The notes beneath the pieces are model-generated. The model did no database searches and was not told where the DNA came from. It saw nothing but the letters and a program-made list of their open reading frames with translations. Below are positions 36,013 to 46,095 of a stretch of 64,000 nucleotides of DNA, piece by piece. Positions within the stretch are counted from its first letter, which is position 1. Each line of letters opens with the position of its first letter. Origin of the DNA: Muribaculaceae bacterium (GTDB taxonomy: Bacteria > Bacteroidota > Bacteroidia > Bacteroidales > Muribaculaceae); the NCBI GenBank assembly GCA_017505535.1, contig JAFVPD010000024.1, positions 1 through 64,000 of the forward strand. Direction: 5' to 3'. The translations under genes were made by a program, and so were the position numbers.

Positions 36013-36327
36013 CTATGCATCGTCCCACACACTTCGACGCATATTGTTCAGAATCAACGACTCCGAATCGGGCATTGCAGGCGACTTAGTTTCATTTTCC
36101 CACTGCGCCGGTCGTTGCATTTCAATAGCCACAGCCTCATTACGCCCTCGCAGATAGCCTCGTTGTTCAGCCTCGGCAATGAGTTGTTCCATGTCGGGAT
36201 TGTTTCCTGATGTGCTTGATTGCGATGCCTGTTCGACCGTTTGGGGCTGAGAGTCCTGAATTGAGGTTTCATTATGAGCCTCGGAGTCGCGAATTGCATC
36301 AACATGAGGTGATTTAAGATTTTCCAT
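36013..36327 (-). CDS. Small scaffold-like protein of the virion-type island
   Basis: A 104-residue protein with a disordered Gln/Ser-rich first half and a helical second half (MEQLIAEAEQRGYLRGRNEA), ending SLILNNMRRSVWDDA. Its place 66 bases before the capsid-like gene and its composition suggest a scaffold or capsid-cargo peptide, but no motif proves it. It opens the minus-strand island. A TAATTTTG box on the minus strand at 36409-36402 could be the island's -7 promoter element, without a clear -33 site. Confidence 0.55.
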   Translation of the reverse strand: MENLKSPHVDAIRDSEAHNETSIQDSQPQTVEQASQSSTSGNNPDMEQLIAEAEQRGYLRGRNEAVAIEMQRPAQWENETKSPAMPDSESLILNNMRRSVWDDA

Positions 36328-36459
36328 CGATTAGATAAGATTAAGAAGATTATACACTGAGATTTTTTAAGGTTGAGCCGGCAAGACCTTGATTTACGTT
36401 GCAAAATTACGTTTTGCGATCCCCTTTAATGCGCAATCCTGTCACTTTACTCGCTTTTT

Positions 36460-36492
36460 TTTGTGCAATGTGCCAATAATTGATTAATTTTG
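36460..36492 (+). promoter_or_regulatory. Promoter of lysS
   Basis: TTTG (36460-36463), a 21-base spacer and TAATTTTG (36485-36492) lie 26 bases before the lysS ATG. Confidence 0.7.
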
Positions 36493-36518
36493 CAGATATT
36501 TCATAAATTGCATAGACT

Positions 36519-38249
36519 ATGAACGTACTTGAACTCAGTGAACAAGAAATAGTGCGCCGCGGTAGCATGGACGAAATGCGCCGTCTCGGCATTGACCCAT
36601 ATCCTGCAGCCGAATACAAAGTTACCGGCTACACTAACGAAATCAAAGAAACATTTAGTGACGACGCGCCTCAACGCCAAGTGAGCATTGCCGGTCGCAT
36701 CATGAGCCGTCGCATCATGGGAAAGGCCTCGTTTGTGGAAATCCAAGACTCATGTGGACGCATTCAAGTTTACATCAGCCGCGACGACCTTTGTCCCGAC
36801 GAAAACAAAGATATGTACAATATCGTTTTCAAAAAACTGCTTGACATTGGCGACTTCGTTGGAATTGAAGGATATGTATTCCGCACCCAAATGGGCGAAA
36901 TAACCGTTCACGCTCAATCGCTTAAAGTGCTCAGCAAATCTTTGCGTCCTCTTCCAATCGTGAAAGTTAAAGATGGCGTCACATACGATGCCTTTGACGA
37001 CCCCGAATTGCGTTATCGTCGTCGCTACGTCGATCTCGTTGTTAACGATGGCGTAAAAGAAATTTTCATCAAGCGCACTAAAGTATTCAACTCAATGCGT
37101 CAATATTTCAACGACCATGGCTACATGGAAGTTGAAACTCCAATATTGCAATCAATCCCCGGTGGAGCAGCTGCACGTCCATTTATCACTCATCACAATG
37201 CACTCGATATTCCTTTATACTTGCGCATCGCCGATGAGTTATACCTCAAACGTTTGATTGTTGGTGGGTTTGAAGGTGTATATGAATTCTCAAAGAACTT
37301 CAGAAACGAAGGAATGGACCGCACCCACAATCCCGAATTTACTTGTATGGAAATTTATGTTTCCTACAAGGATTACAACTGGATGATGGATTTCACCGAA
37401 AAAATGCTTGAAAAGATTTGTCTTGACGTCAATGGTACCACCGAAGTAAAAGTTGGCGACAACATCATCAGCTTCAAAGCCCCATTCAAACGTGTCACAA
37501 TGATTGATGCCATTAAAGAATTTACCGGCATCGACATCACAGGCATGAACGAAGAACAATTGCAAGACGTGTGCCGACAACTTGACATCGAAGTTGATCC
37601 GGCAATGGGTAAAGGCAAACTCATCGATGAAATTTTTGGCGAAAAATGTGAAGGCAACTACATTCAGCCTACATTCATCATCGACTACCCCATTGAAATG
37701 TCTCCGCTCACAAAACGCCATCGCGACAATCCTGAACTCACTGAACGTTTTGAACTCATGGTAAATGGTAAAGAACTTGCCAATGCCTACTCTGAGCTAA
37801 ATGACCCAATCGATCAATATGAACGTTTTGTTGAGCAAATGCGTTTAGCAGAAAAAGGTGACGACGAAGCAATGATTATCGATAAGGACTTTATACGCGC
37901 ACTTGAATATGGTATGCCTCCCACATCTGGTATGGGAATCGGTATGGACCGCTTGGTGATGCTCATGACCGGACAAACCACTATTCAAGAAGTATTGTTC
38001 TTCCCTCAAATGAGACCCGAAAAAACAGTTAAGCGCGACCCCGAAGCAGCCTATACAGCGCTTGAAATTCCTGCAGAATGGGTTGCCCCATTGCAAAAAG
38101 CCGGTGTCACTACTATCGAACTTCTTGCATCGGCTGCTGCCGGTAAACTCCATCAAGACCTTTGCGGTATTAACAAAAAATTCAAGCTCGAGCTCAAAAA
38201 CCCATCTATCGATGACGTAACAGCTTGGATTGAAAAAGCCAAATGCTAA
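36519..38249 (+). CDS. lysS: Lysyl-tRNA synthetase, class II
   Basis: A 576-residue synthetase charging tRNA-Lys. An OB-fold anticodon domain (about 50-160) is followed by class II motif 1 ([16 protein letters not shown]-like, near 205), motif 2 ([15 protein letters not shown], near 262-276) and motif 3 ([15 protein letters not shown], near 470-485). A C-terminal extension of about 70 residues beyond the usual bacterial end is common in Bacteroidota. gpsA overlaps its end, so the two are co-transcribed. Confidence 0.95.
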   Translation: MNVLELSEQEIVRRGSMDEMRRLGIDPYPAAEYKVTGYTNEIKETFSDDAPQRQVSIAGRIMSRRIMGKASFVEIQDSCGRIQVYISRDDLCPDENKDMYNIVFKKLLDIGDFVGIEGYVFRTQMGEITVHAQSLKVLSKSLRPLPIVKVKDGVTYDAFDDPELRYRRRYVDLVVNDGVKEIFIKRTKVFNSMRQYFNDHGYMEVETPILQSIPGGAAARPFITHHNALDIPLYLRIADELYLKRLIVGGFEGVYEFSKNFRNEGMDRTHNPEFTCMEIYVSYKDYNWMMDFTEKMLEKICLDVNGTTEVKVGDNIISFKAPFKRVTMIDAIKEFTGIDITGMNEEQLQDVCRQLDIEVDPAMGKGKLIDEIFGEKCEGNYIQPTFIIDYPIEMSPLTKRHRDNPELTERFELMVNGKELANAYSELNDPIDQYERFVEQMRLAEKGDDEAMIIDKDFIRALEYGMPPTSGMGIGMDRLVMLMTGQTTIQEVLFFPQMRPEKTVKRDPEAAYTALEIPAEWVAPLQKAGVTTIELLASAAAGKLHQDLCGINKKFKLELKNPSIDDVTAWIEKAKC

Positions 38250-39247
38250 TGAACTCCTTAGGTAAAATCGCAGTTATGGGTGGCGGTAGTTGGGCTACAG
38301 CATTAGCCAAACTACTGTTGCAAAACTGTGAAACAATTTTGTGGTACATGCGCCGTGACGACCGCATTGAAGATTTCAAACGATTACGACACAATCCGGC
38401 GTATCTATCCAGCGTCGAACTTGACATCGAGCGCATCGAGTTTTCAAGCGACATAAACTATGTGTGCCAGCAAGCCGACACGCTCTTGCTTGTCATGCCA
38501 TCGCCTTATTTCAAATCCCACCTTGAAAAAATCAACGTTGATTTATCCGATAAATACATCGTTTCGGCAGTAAAAGGCATTGTGCCCGACGAGAACATGA
38601 TTATCTCGGAATACATGGTTGACCACTACCATGTCAAGCCCGATAAAATGCTCGTCATCGGAGGTCCTTGCCACGCCGAAGAGGTTGCTCAAGACAACAT
38701 GTCGTACCTGACAATAGGTTGCACCAATCTTGCTCATGCTCAAAGTTTTGCCAATTGCATTGCCGGCAAAGCCATGCGCACGGTAACCTCAACCGACATC
38801 AAAGGCATTGAATATGCAGCCGTTCTTAAGAATGTATATTCTATTGCATCGGGAATTGTGCATGGTCTCAAAATGGGTGATAACCTTCTTGCCATGCTGG
38901 TGTCAAATGCCATTCTTGAGATGGAGCGATTTGTCAATTTTGTTGATTCGACCCCTCGCAACATTTGCGACTCGGTTTACTTGGGCGATCTTCTCGTTAC
39001 TTCTTATTCACGACATTCACGCAACCACAATTTTGGGTCAATGATTGGACGCGGATACTCGGTAAAAGCAGCAACCATGGAAATGGAGCAAACTGCCGAA
39101 GGATATTTTGGAACAAAATGTATCCAAGAGATTAACGCTACTCGCCACAAAGTTGACATGCCCATTCTACAAGGAGTTTATGACATTCTATATAACCGCA
39201 TTCAGCCGGCCAAAGCCATAAGAACGATGGCCGAAACGTTTATATAA
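38243..39247 (+). CDS. gpsA: Glycerol-3-phosphate dehydrogenase [NAD(P)+]
   Basis: A 334-residue enzyme reducing dihydroxyacetone phosphate to sn-glycerol-3-phosphate for phospholipid synthesis. [13 protein letters not shown] is the nucleotide-binding motif, [10 protein letters not shown] and [10 protein letters not shown] follow, and the catalytic lysine is in [13 protein letters not shown]. Two starts are possible: ATG at 38243, inside lysS, or ATG at 38249, overlapping its TAA by one base; both allow coupling. pgi follows after 39 bases. Confidence 0.93.
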   Translation: MLMNSLGKIAVMGGGSWATALAKLLLQNCETILWYMRRDDRIEDFKRLRHNPAYLSSVELDIERIEFSSDINYVCQQADTLLLVMPSPYFKSHLEKINVDLSDKYIVSAVKGIVPDENMIISEYMVDHYHVKPDKMLVIGGPCHAEEVAQDNMSYLTIGCTNLAHAQSFANCIAGKAMRTVTSTDIKGIEYAAVLKNVYSIASGIVHGLKMGDNLLAMLVSNAILEMERFVNFVDSTPRNICDSVYLGDLLVTSYSRHSRNHNFGSMIGRGYSVKAATMEMEQTAEGYFGTKCIQEINATRHKVDMPILQGVYDILYNRIQPAKAIRTMAETFI

Positions 39248-39286
39248 CAATAGTATTCACTTATTTTTTTTCTTATAATACAAACG

Positions 39287-40621
39287 ATGAAAACCATTTC
39301 GATCAATTACAAAGACGTGTTGCAAACAATCAGCCAAGACGAAATCAATGGTCTAAACGCTTCAGCAACAAAAGCTCTTGAAACTCTCTATAATGGTTCC
39401 GGCGAAGGAAACGATTTCCTCGGTTGGCTCGACCTTCCCACTCGCACTACTGAGGACCTAATCAACGATATTCAACTCACAGCCGAAAACCTCCGTAGCC
39501 AATGCGACGTTATCGTAGCAATCGGTATCGGTGGTAGCTACCTCGGTGCTAAGGCTGTAATCGAGGCTCTCAGCGATAGTTTTGCGGCTCAACGAGGAAC
39601 AACTCCTCAAGTGCTTTTTGCCGGACAAAACATTGGCGAAGACTATCTCTACGAACTTCAAGACTACCTCGCCGACAAGAAATTTGGAATCATCGTTATT
39701 TCTAAATCGGGAACTACAACCGAGCCGGCTATTGCATTCCGCCTCCTCAAAGCTCAACTTGAGCAACAAGTAGGAAAAGCCGAAGCGGCAAAACGCATCG
39801 TTGCCATTACCGACGCTAAACGTGGCGCACTACGACAACTTGCAACTGAAGAAGGTTACAAAACTTTTGTTATCGACGATAACGTTGGTGGCCGATTCTC
39901 GGTGTTATCACCTGTTGGACTCCTTCCCATTGCAGCAGCCGGATTTGACATCAAAGCACTTCTTGAAGGCGCTCGACAAATGCAAGAAGCCACAGCAACG
40001 CCTTCGGACGATAACATTGCTTTGACCTATGCCAAAACTCGCAATGCGCTATATCGCAACGGAAAGAAAATCGAAATCCTTGTTAACTATAACCCCAAAC
40101 TACACTTCCTCGCCGAATGGTGGAAACAACTTTACGGCGAAAGTGAAGGTAAAGACCACAAAGGCATATTCCCTGCCTCGGTTGACAACTCTACCGACTT
40201 GCACTCTATGGGACAATGGATTCAAGATGGCGAACGCACTATCTTTGAAACCGTGATTTCAGTAGAAGCTCAACAACACTCTGTAATCATTCCTGCCGAT
40301 GACGCAAACCTCGACGGATTGAACTATATTGCTAATCGTCGTGTTGATGAGGTTAACAAAATGGCTGAACTTGGAACTCGCATTGCTCACGTTGACGGTG
40401 GCGTGCCCAATCTTCGCATCACAATTCCCGAACTTAAAGAAATATACCTCGGCCAACTCATCTATTTCTTTGAAATTGCATGTGGCATCAGCGGATATAT
40501 CTTAGAGGTTAACCCATTCAACCAACCCGGAGTAGAGGACTACAAACGCAACATGTTTGCACTTCTTGAAAAACCCGGATACGAGCAACAAACCAAAGAA
40601 ATCAAAGCTAAACTCGCTTAA
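39287..40621 (+). CDS. pgi: Glucose-6-phosphate isomerase
   Basis: A 444-residue enzyme interconverting glucose-6- and fructose-6-phosphate. [32 protein letters not shown] and [16 protein letters not shown] mark the sugar-phosphate sites, and the C-terminal [17 protein letters not shown] carries the catalytic lysine region. The short length is that of the Bacteroidota/Firmicutes-type enzyme. A strong terminator follows. Confidence 0.95.
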   Translation: MKTISINYKDVLQTISQDEINGLNASATKALETLYNGSGEGNDFLGWLDLPTRTTEDLINDIQLTAENLRSQCDVIVAIGIGGSYLGAKAVIEALSDSFAAQRGTTPQVLFAGQNIGEDYLYELQDYLADKKFGIIVISKSGTTTEPAIAFRLLKAQLEQQVGKAEAAKRIVAITDAKRGALRQLATEEGYKTFVIDDNVGGRFSVLSPVGLLPIAAAGFDIKALLEGARQMQEATATPSDDNIALTYAKTRNALYRNGKKIEILVNYNPKLHFLAEWWKQLYGESEGKDHKGIFPASVDNSTDLHSMGQWIQDGERTIFETVISVEAQQHSVIIPADDANLDGLNYIANRRVDEVNKMAELGTRIAHVDGGVPNLRITIPELKEIYLGQLIYFFEIACGISGYILEVNPFNQPGVEDYKRNMFALLEKPGYEQQTKEIKAKLA

Positions 40622-40641
40622 TAGCTCAAAGCATATTAATA

Positions 40642-40676
40642 AAACCCCGTTTCAAGAATTTTGAGACGGGGTTTAT
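40642..40676. terminator. Bidirectional terminator between pgi and the TonB receptor gene
   Basis: AAACCCCGTTTCAA (40642-40655) pairs with TTGAGACGGGGTTT (40661-40674) over 14 positions with one G-U, with T-rich sequence on the plus-strand side and A-rich sequence giving a T-run on the other strand. It serves two convergent genes. Confidence 0.88.
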
Positions 40677-40696
40677 TGTATATGTGTGTTTATTGG

Positions 40697-43126
40697 TTAT
40701 TTTTTGCGGCCGATGAGGTCGTCGTTCTCAATCGTTTTAGCCGTTTTCTTCACTTGCGCTTTAAGCGACCCAAATCGGTAGGCTATTCTAATTTGTGCCT
40801 TGCGTTGATTAAACTGCCAGAATTTACCCTCGCCGGTGTAATCGCCATTAACTATGTGTTCGCTAAATTCACCCTTTGATGGGCCAAAAAGGTTGTCAGC
40901 ACTCAGCACAACCGTCAAACGATCCTCCTTGAGGAACGAACGTCGTAGCGACAATGTGTGATAGACCGCTTTGGGGAAGGTCGTATAGCTATAGGCATCG
41001 GAGAAAAAGCCATTTGACCAATAGCCCGAAAGCTCTACGCGCAGTTTCCACGGCAACTGTTGAGTGAATTGCCCGTAGGCTTGCACCTGCCATCGCGAAA
41101 GGTTGGCTCCAAGAGCATCGTTGGCATAACGTTTGTGTCCAACCATTCCGTTTATCATTACTGTTGTTTTAGGGGTGATGGTCCACTGCAAATATCCGCT
41201 CAACGAGATGTTTCGGCTGTCGCCTATATTGCCATAGGTGCTATAAATGTGGTCATCTACGACATATTTATAGGAGGTTATTTCATTGTTTGAGGCTTCA
41301 TAGCCCAACGACAAATTAAAATTAATCAACGACTTAATAAACATATATGACAATTTCACCGAATTGTGGCGGGCACTTTCAAGGCCGGGATTTCCTTGCG
41401 ACGTATGTGATGGAGTAGCCTCTACCGCCGGATTCAAATAACTTATACCGGGACGATTGATGCGTGTGGCATAATTCAACGTGAAACTGCTCTTGTCGTC
41501 AGGGCGCCACGAAATTGCAGCCGATGGTACCCAATCATTCAGATGACGGCCAAAGTTTGGATTTGAGCCATCTTTAAAATCGGCCTCCAAATGAGAATAT
41601 TCATATCTCAAGCCTCCTCTAACGTTCCACTTGCCAAGATTTACACGATAGTCGGCATATAGGGCTGCGACATCGGTTATGTGAGCAAAATCGCTATTTG
41701 TAGTATCGATTGGGATATACTCTTGACGAGTTTTACTGTGGTTGTCACGCAAAATATATTTTGCTCCAAGATCAATTTGATGCACCTTGGCAAACGGTCT
41801 CACCCAGTCGAACTGGAACGTGTGTTCGACAAAATTGAGGTCAAATGTTGAGTTATTTTGAGTGTAATCAAACGGCGCATTCACCATATTGTCATAATAG
41901 ACATGTTGATCACGCGACTGATTGGTTGTTGACAACATATAAGATAATGTCAAACTCTCGCCTTTGCGCTTTGTGAGTCGCTGGTAGTTGAAATTTCCGC
42001 TGAAATCAAAGTAACTATATGACGGGTAATTATATTTGCTCTGATAGGAATATAATTCACCTCCATCGGCATCAAGCATTTTATAATCTTGCTCTCCTCG
42101 AGCATTAACATCAAAATAATATCCTCCAAACTCGGCTGTGAACAAATTGAGCGAATCAAGTTCATAACTTGCCTCGGTCGAGATATACATCAAATCGCCG
42201 GGGTTATCTCCCTTCGAGTCAAGCTCAAGCGAGGAGCCTGTTGATTCATAATCATAGTGACTGAATTGATGGTGTTTGGTTGAACGACTATTCATATAGT
42301 TATACCCGGCATTAAACGACATGGTCAGCTTATCGATTTGAGATGTCAGCCACAAACTCGCCCCTGGCACGGGATTAACCGTATTACTTGACACGTTTGC
42401 ATTACCCACGATCCCCTTTGTTGCAACATCATCAAGCGTCACAATATTAATAATTGCACCCACACCCTCTGCATCATATTTTGCACCCGGCTCGGTTATG
42501 ACCTCGATGCGCTTTATCATTGATGCCGGGATTGACGAAAGCACCTCTTTGGGATTGTTGGAAAAAGAGCCATTGGGACGCCCATTTTTGTATATCTTGA
42601 AATTGGAAGAACCTCGCACAGTGATTTGATCATTCCCATCGACACTCACCATGGGCACTTTGCGCAACATCTCTATCACAGTGGAGGTCTTTGACTCCTC
42701 ATCGGCTTGAACATCATAGCCTATGCGGTCAATCTCGCGACTCACCAATGGTCGTTGTGCCACTACTTCGATTTCTCTAAGCGTTTGTGATTTCTCATGC
42801 GCCACCAATGTACCCAACGCAACAACAGGACGCGCACTTGTCACCTCAAAGGATTTATTAATCTCGGCCTTTCCCACCGAATGCACATTTAGGCGATAGC
42901 TTCCAGCCTTCGGTAAAGTCTGGTCAAAATCTCCGTCGATTGTTGTCACACCCACTACGATGGGTTTCAACGTATCATTGACCGAATAAATTCTTATCGT
43001 AGCATACGACTCTCCCACACCTGTTGTATCGGTCACACTTCCCGACACCTTATAGTTTTGAGCCGTGGCTACTACCATTGACATTACAATGCAATATAGC
43101 GTAACAATATTTCTTAGTGCATTCAT
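40697..43126 (-). CDS. TonB-dependent receptor-like outer-membrane protein
   Basis: An 809-residue outer-membrane protein. The signal peptide ends near ATAQ at about 23, a carboxypeptidase-like regulatory domain follows (about 24-112), then a plug (IGYDVQADEESKTSTVIEMLRKVPMVSVDGN and RIEVITEPGAKYDAEG), then a long beta-barrel. The family (outer membrane beta-barrel, OMP_b-brl_3) imports unknown ligands; no SusD partner is adjacent. The ATG at 43126 gives the best signal peptide; a longer frame from 43162 would add 12 residues. A 35-bp palindrome lies about 220 bases upstream. Confidence 0.85.
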   Translation of the reverse strand: MNALRNIVTLYCIVMSMVVATAQNYKVSGSVTDTTGVGESYATIRIYSVNDTLKPIVVGVTTIDGDFDQTLPKAGSYRLNVHSVGKAEINKSFEVTSARPVVALGTLVAHEKSQTLREIEVVAQRPLVSREIDRIGYDVQADEESKTSTVIEMLRKVPMVSVDGNDQITVRGSSNFKIYKNGRPNGSFSNNPKEVLSSIPASMIKRIEVITEPGAKYDAEGVGAIINIVTLDDVATKGIVGNANVSSNTVNPVPGASLWLTSQIDKLTMSFNAGYNYMNSRSTKHHQFSHYDYESTGSSLELDSKGDNPGDLMYISTEASYELDSLNLFTAEFGGYYFDVNARGEQDYKMLDADGGELYSYQSKYNYPSYSYFDFSGNFNYQRLTKRKGESLTLSYMLSTTNQSRDQHVYYDNMVNAPFDYTQNNSTFDLNFVEHTFQFDWVRPFAKVHQIDLGAKYILRDNHSKTRQEYIPIDTTNSDFAHITDVAALYADYRVNLGKWNVRGGLRYEYSHLEADFKDGSNPNFGRHLNDWVPSAAISWRPDDKSSFTLNYATRINRPGISYLNPAVEATPSHTSQGNPGLESARHNSVKLSYMFIKSLINFNLSLGYEASNNEITSYKYVVDDHIYSTYGNIGDSRNISLSGYLQWTITPKTTVMINGMVGHKRYANDALGANLSRWQVQAYGQFTQQLPWKLRVELSGYWSNGFFSDAYSYTTFPKAVYHTLSLRRSFLKEDRLTVVLSADNLFGPSKGEFSEHIVNGDYTGEGKFWQFNQRKAQIRIAYRFGSLKAQVKKTAKTIENDDLIGRKK

Positions 43127-43346
43127 AAAACCTTTAAAATTTTTTAGTTTAGTTATACCCATTAGACGACCACCTACCCGATATAGTTACAACCGCGCCT
43201 TCACTTTTAACACATCTTAACCCAAAACAGAACCTCTTCACCGCCCTAATAAAGTGCATTTTAAGACGAGAAATCTCTAAAATCGGGCCTTTGTGAAATT
43301 AAAATGCAACTATAACATACTGTGACTCACACCATTATCTCCCAAA

Positions 43347-43381
43347 TGCAAAATAAGCGAAATTTTCATGCTTATTTTGCA
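43347..43381. repeat. 35-bp palindrome upstream of the TonB receptor gene
   Basis: TGCAAAATAAGC (43347-43358) and GCTTATTTTGCA (43370-43381) are perfect inverted repeats around an 11-base centre that is itself nearly palindromic. It lies in the 322-base gap between rlmN and the receptor gene. There is no T-run on either strand, so an operator or cis-acting element is likelier than a terminator. No consensus promoter was found in the rest of the gap. Confidence 0.6.
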
Positions 43382-43448
43382 CGTTTGAAAATCTAAGGTA
43401 TTGCGCTCCCGGAAGAGTATTTTCTTGGCAACAATTGAGCCCGGCCTA

Positions 43449-44483
43449 CTACTCTTCTTTGCGGTCTTTTCCGGCGAGCATGCCACAGGCGGCCATAATG
43501 TCTTCGCCTCGCGAAGTGCGTATTGTTGCTATGATTCCTTGCTCGTTCAAGCGATCACGAAATGCCACCATTGCCGGTTCGGCTGTTGTCTTGAGATCGA
43601 CCCCGGGAATGGCATGGAAACGAATGAGATTTACTCGGCTGTTCAATGGTCGCAACAAGCGAGCCAATGCATCGGCATGTCTGAGGTCGTCGTTTAGTCC
43701 TCGGAACATTATATACTCAACCGACAAGCGTCGTTGATGGGCAAAATCATATTCGCCCAACAAAGCCAATACATCTTTGAGAGGATAGGCTCGTTCGACA
43801 GGCATCAATGAGGCACGTTCTTGTGAGAACGGAGAGTGCACACTTATTGCTATATGCACCTTTGTAGTGTCGAGCAACGTACGAAGTTCCTTAATTTTAC
43901 CTATTGAAGAGACAGTTATGCGTTTAGGACTCCATGCCAATCCCCATGACTCAGTTAAAATTTCAATAGCTCCAAGCACTGCCGACAGATTATCCATCGG
44001 CTCGCCCATTCCCATAAATACGATATTGGTCAACGACTCGCTTTCGGGAATTGACAAGACCTGATTAATGATTGCATTGACCGAGAGATTACCATGAAAT
44101 CCTTGTTTGCCGGTCATGCAGAAACTGCAATTCATCTTACACCCCGCCTGCGACGATACACACAACGTGGCCCTGTCTTTATCGGGAATATATACAGCCT
44201 CAATGTCGCGCCCCCCTACACCATCAAACAAATATTTTACCGTTCCATCGATTGAACGCGCTTCAAGTTTGGGGCCGATGCGACCTACGCAATATTTCTC
44301 GGCAAGGATAGCTCGAGCTTTTTTTGAGAGATTGGTCATTTGTTCTATATCGGTAACCCGTTTTTCATATAGCCATTGCGCCATTTGCTTGGCTGCAAAA
44401 CCGGGCATGCCACATTCGGCCGCCACCTCACGCAAACGGCTAAGGTTCATTCCCACCAATGGAAGTTTCTTTTCGTCGGTCAT
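43449..44483 (-). CDS. rlmN: 23S rRNA (adenine-2503-C2)-methyltransferase
   Basis: A 344-residue radical-SAM enzyme that methylates A2503 in 23S rRNA and A37 in some tRNAs. The iron-sulfur motif is CKMNCSFC (Cys115, Cys119, Cys122), followed by FMGMGEPMDNL, and SVHSPFSQERASLMP. The resolving cysteine is near the C-terminus (IMAACGML). Length is normal. It has a TAACTTTG box at 44519-44512 on the minus strand and is divergent from the SGNH gene, with 101 bases between them. Confidence 0.94.
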   Translation of the reverse strand: MTDEKKLPLVGMNLSRLREVAAECGMPGFAAKQMAQWLYEKRVTDIEQMTNLSKKARAILAEKYCVGRIGPKLEARSIDGTVKYLFDGVGGRDIEAVYIPDKDRATLCVSSQAGCKMNCSFCMTGKQGFHGNLSVNAIINQVLSIPESESLTNIVFMGMGEPMDNLSAVLGAIEILTESWGLAWSPKRITVSSIGKIKELRTLLDTTKVHIAISVHSPFSQERASLMPVERAYPLKDVLALLGEYDFAHQRRLSVEYIMFRGLNDDLRHADALARLLRPLNSRVNLIRFHAIPGVDLKTTAEPAMVAFRDRLNEQGIIATIRTSRGEDIMAACGMLAGKDRKEE

Positions 44484-44584
44484 AATGTTGATGTGTTGAA
44501 TAAATCTATTACAAAGTTAGGCAAATATGACAAAATAATGTAATTTTGCGGAAACAAATAACCCTTTTATACCTTAAATAAATT

Positions 44585-45883
44585 ATGATACGCAATACTT
44601 TAATAGCATTAATGCTTGGTTGCAGTGCAATAACCGCCTCGGCCAACGACGTGTATGATTATCTTTCACAAGACGCGCCCGCAGCAAATACCCATACGCC
44701 CTACTACCACCAACGCGCATCTCACTTTGCCACATTGCCCATCGACAGCAACGACATCATATTTCTCGGCAACAGTCTAAGTGATAATGGATTGTGGAAC
44801 GAAATGTTTGACAACCCCGACATAAAAAACCGAGGCATCATTGGCGACATCGTACAAGGCATCAGCGACCGCGTGGGATTTGTTACCAAAGGACACCCTA
44901 AAAAAATATTCCTTCTCATAGGTGTCAACGACGTTTCTCACCACCTCACCCCCGACAGCATTGTAACTGCCGTTGAAAAACTCATCGTAAAGATTAAACA
45001 AGAGTCGCCCGAGACCGAATTATATCTCCAAAGTTGGCTACCCATCAACAACGATTTCAAACGCTACCGCAACATGATTGGCAAAGAGGAGACCATTCTT
45101 CAAGGGAACGTTTTTCTTGAACAAGTGGCACGCCGCCAAGGTGTGACCTGGATCAACCTCTTCCCATTATTTGCCGACCGCGAGTGTAAACTCCCTCGCC
45201 ACCTCACCAACGATGGTCTGCACCTCAACGAAGAAGGCTACAAAATTTGGCGCAACGCAGTGGCTAAATATGTCGATCCCAACTGGCAACCACAAAGCGA
45301 GGAAATCTACCCTCTTGACAACAACGATATCATGATTCTCGGCAATAACCTCGTAGGTGGAGCCGAATGGCATGAGCTTCTTGGCAACCCCAACGTTAAA
45401 GCTCGCTACACTTGGCCCGATGTGGTAAACAGCCTACCGGCTCTCGCAAAGAAAATTGCAGCCAATCACCCCAAGACAATCGTTTTGCAATCGAGCTACA
45501 ACCTCGTTGAGAATATGCCCAAAGGACACAACCTTAGCGCCGACTTTGACGCAGACATTATCGTAGAGAAGATGCAAGAAGCAATCAACGCAGTGCGCGA
45601 AATATCTCCCGAAACCGAAATCCTCATTCAGAGCCTTATCCCGGTAAACTCTTCTTACGAAAAATATGCCCAATTTGCCGGCACAGCCAAGAAAGTCAAA
45701 GTAGCCAACAAAAAGCTACAAAAACTCGCCAAGAAAAACAAAGTTATATGGGTTGACGTATATCCTGCCATGATTGATGAAAATGGTGAGCTGAAAGCCG
45801 AATACACCAATGACGGATTTAAACTCATGGGCAAAGGTTACTCAGCTTGGAGCGAAATACTCAAACCATACATCAACAAATAA
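44585..45883 (+). CDS. Tandem SGNH/GDSL hydrolase with an inactive second domain
   Basis: A 432-residue exported protein; signal peptide cleaved near ASA-N at 20. The first SGNH domain (about 40-230) keeps all blocks: Ser64 in FLGNSLS, Gly in GIIGD, Asn115 in GVNDVS, and Asp210/His213 in NDGLH. The second (about 240-432) has the same order but has lost them: Asn255 replaces Ser in ILGNNLV, GVND has become SYNL near 304-307, and Lys413 replaces His in NDGFK. The first domain is likely a carbohydrate or lipid esterase; the second looks like a binding or structural copy. A TAATTTTG box at 44541 may be the promoter. A foldback repeat begins at the next base after its stop. Confidence 0.85.
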   Translation: MIRNTLIALMLGCSAITASANDVYDYLSQDAPAANTHTPYYHQRASHFATLPIDSNDIIFLGNSLSDNGLWNEMFDNPDIKNRGIIGDIVQGISDRVGFVTKGHPKKIFLLIGVNDVSHHLTPDSIVTAVEKLIVKIKQESPETELYLQSWLPINNDFKRYRNMIGKEETILQGNVFLEQVARRQGVTWINLFPLFADRECKLPRHLTNDGLHLNEEGYKIWRNAVAKYVDPNWQPQSEEIYPLDNNDIMILGNNLVGGAEWHELLGNPNVKARYTWPDVVNSLPALAKKIAANHPKTIVLQSSYNLVENMPKGHNLSADFDADIIVEKMQEAINAVREISPETEILIQSLIPVNSSYEKYAQFAGTAKKVKVANKKLQKLAKKNKVIWVDVYPAMIDENGELKAEYTNDGFKLMGKGYSAWSEILKPYINK

Positions 45884-46080
45884 AGGGAACTTCTATAAAT
45901 TGCTTTGTGATGATTGGTGAAATTTTATTTGAGGGGATTTTTGATTTTTGTCGAATGAGCATAGCGAGCTATACGATTGAGACAAAGGCAAAAAAACACC
46001 AAATAAAAACACAAAGCGCACAAAAGAGAGTTCTCGACAACTATTGTTTAACTAATTCGTGGAATTTATAGAAATTCCCT
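45884..46080. mobile_element. MITE-like foldback repeat, copy B (197 bp)
   Basis: The ends AGGGAACTTCTATAAATT and AATTTATAGAAATTCCCT are inverted repeats with one mismatch. Inside, the left arm (TTTTATTTG and TTTTTGTC) is mirrored by the right arm (GACAAAGG and CAAATAAAA) around the head ATAGC-GA-GCTAT (45961-45972), so the entire element can fold into one long hairpin. It begins at the base after the SGNH stop codon. Copy A at 24031-24193 shares ends and core. It has no coding capacity and no recognised target duplication. Confidence 0.78.
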
Positions 46081-46095
46081 AAAACTCTTTATGTT

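Noticed and set aside
32646-36327. Calling the island an intact prophage
   Set aside because: No terminase, tail, lysis, replication or integrase gene and no flanking att repeat are visible, so only a remnant or domesticated module can be supported.
36054-36404. 116-codon alternative frame over the scaffold-like gene
   Set aside because: It is low in complexity and out of frame with the better-structured 104-residue protein that fits the operon.
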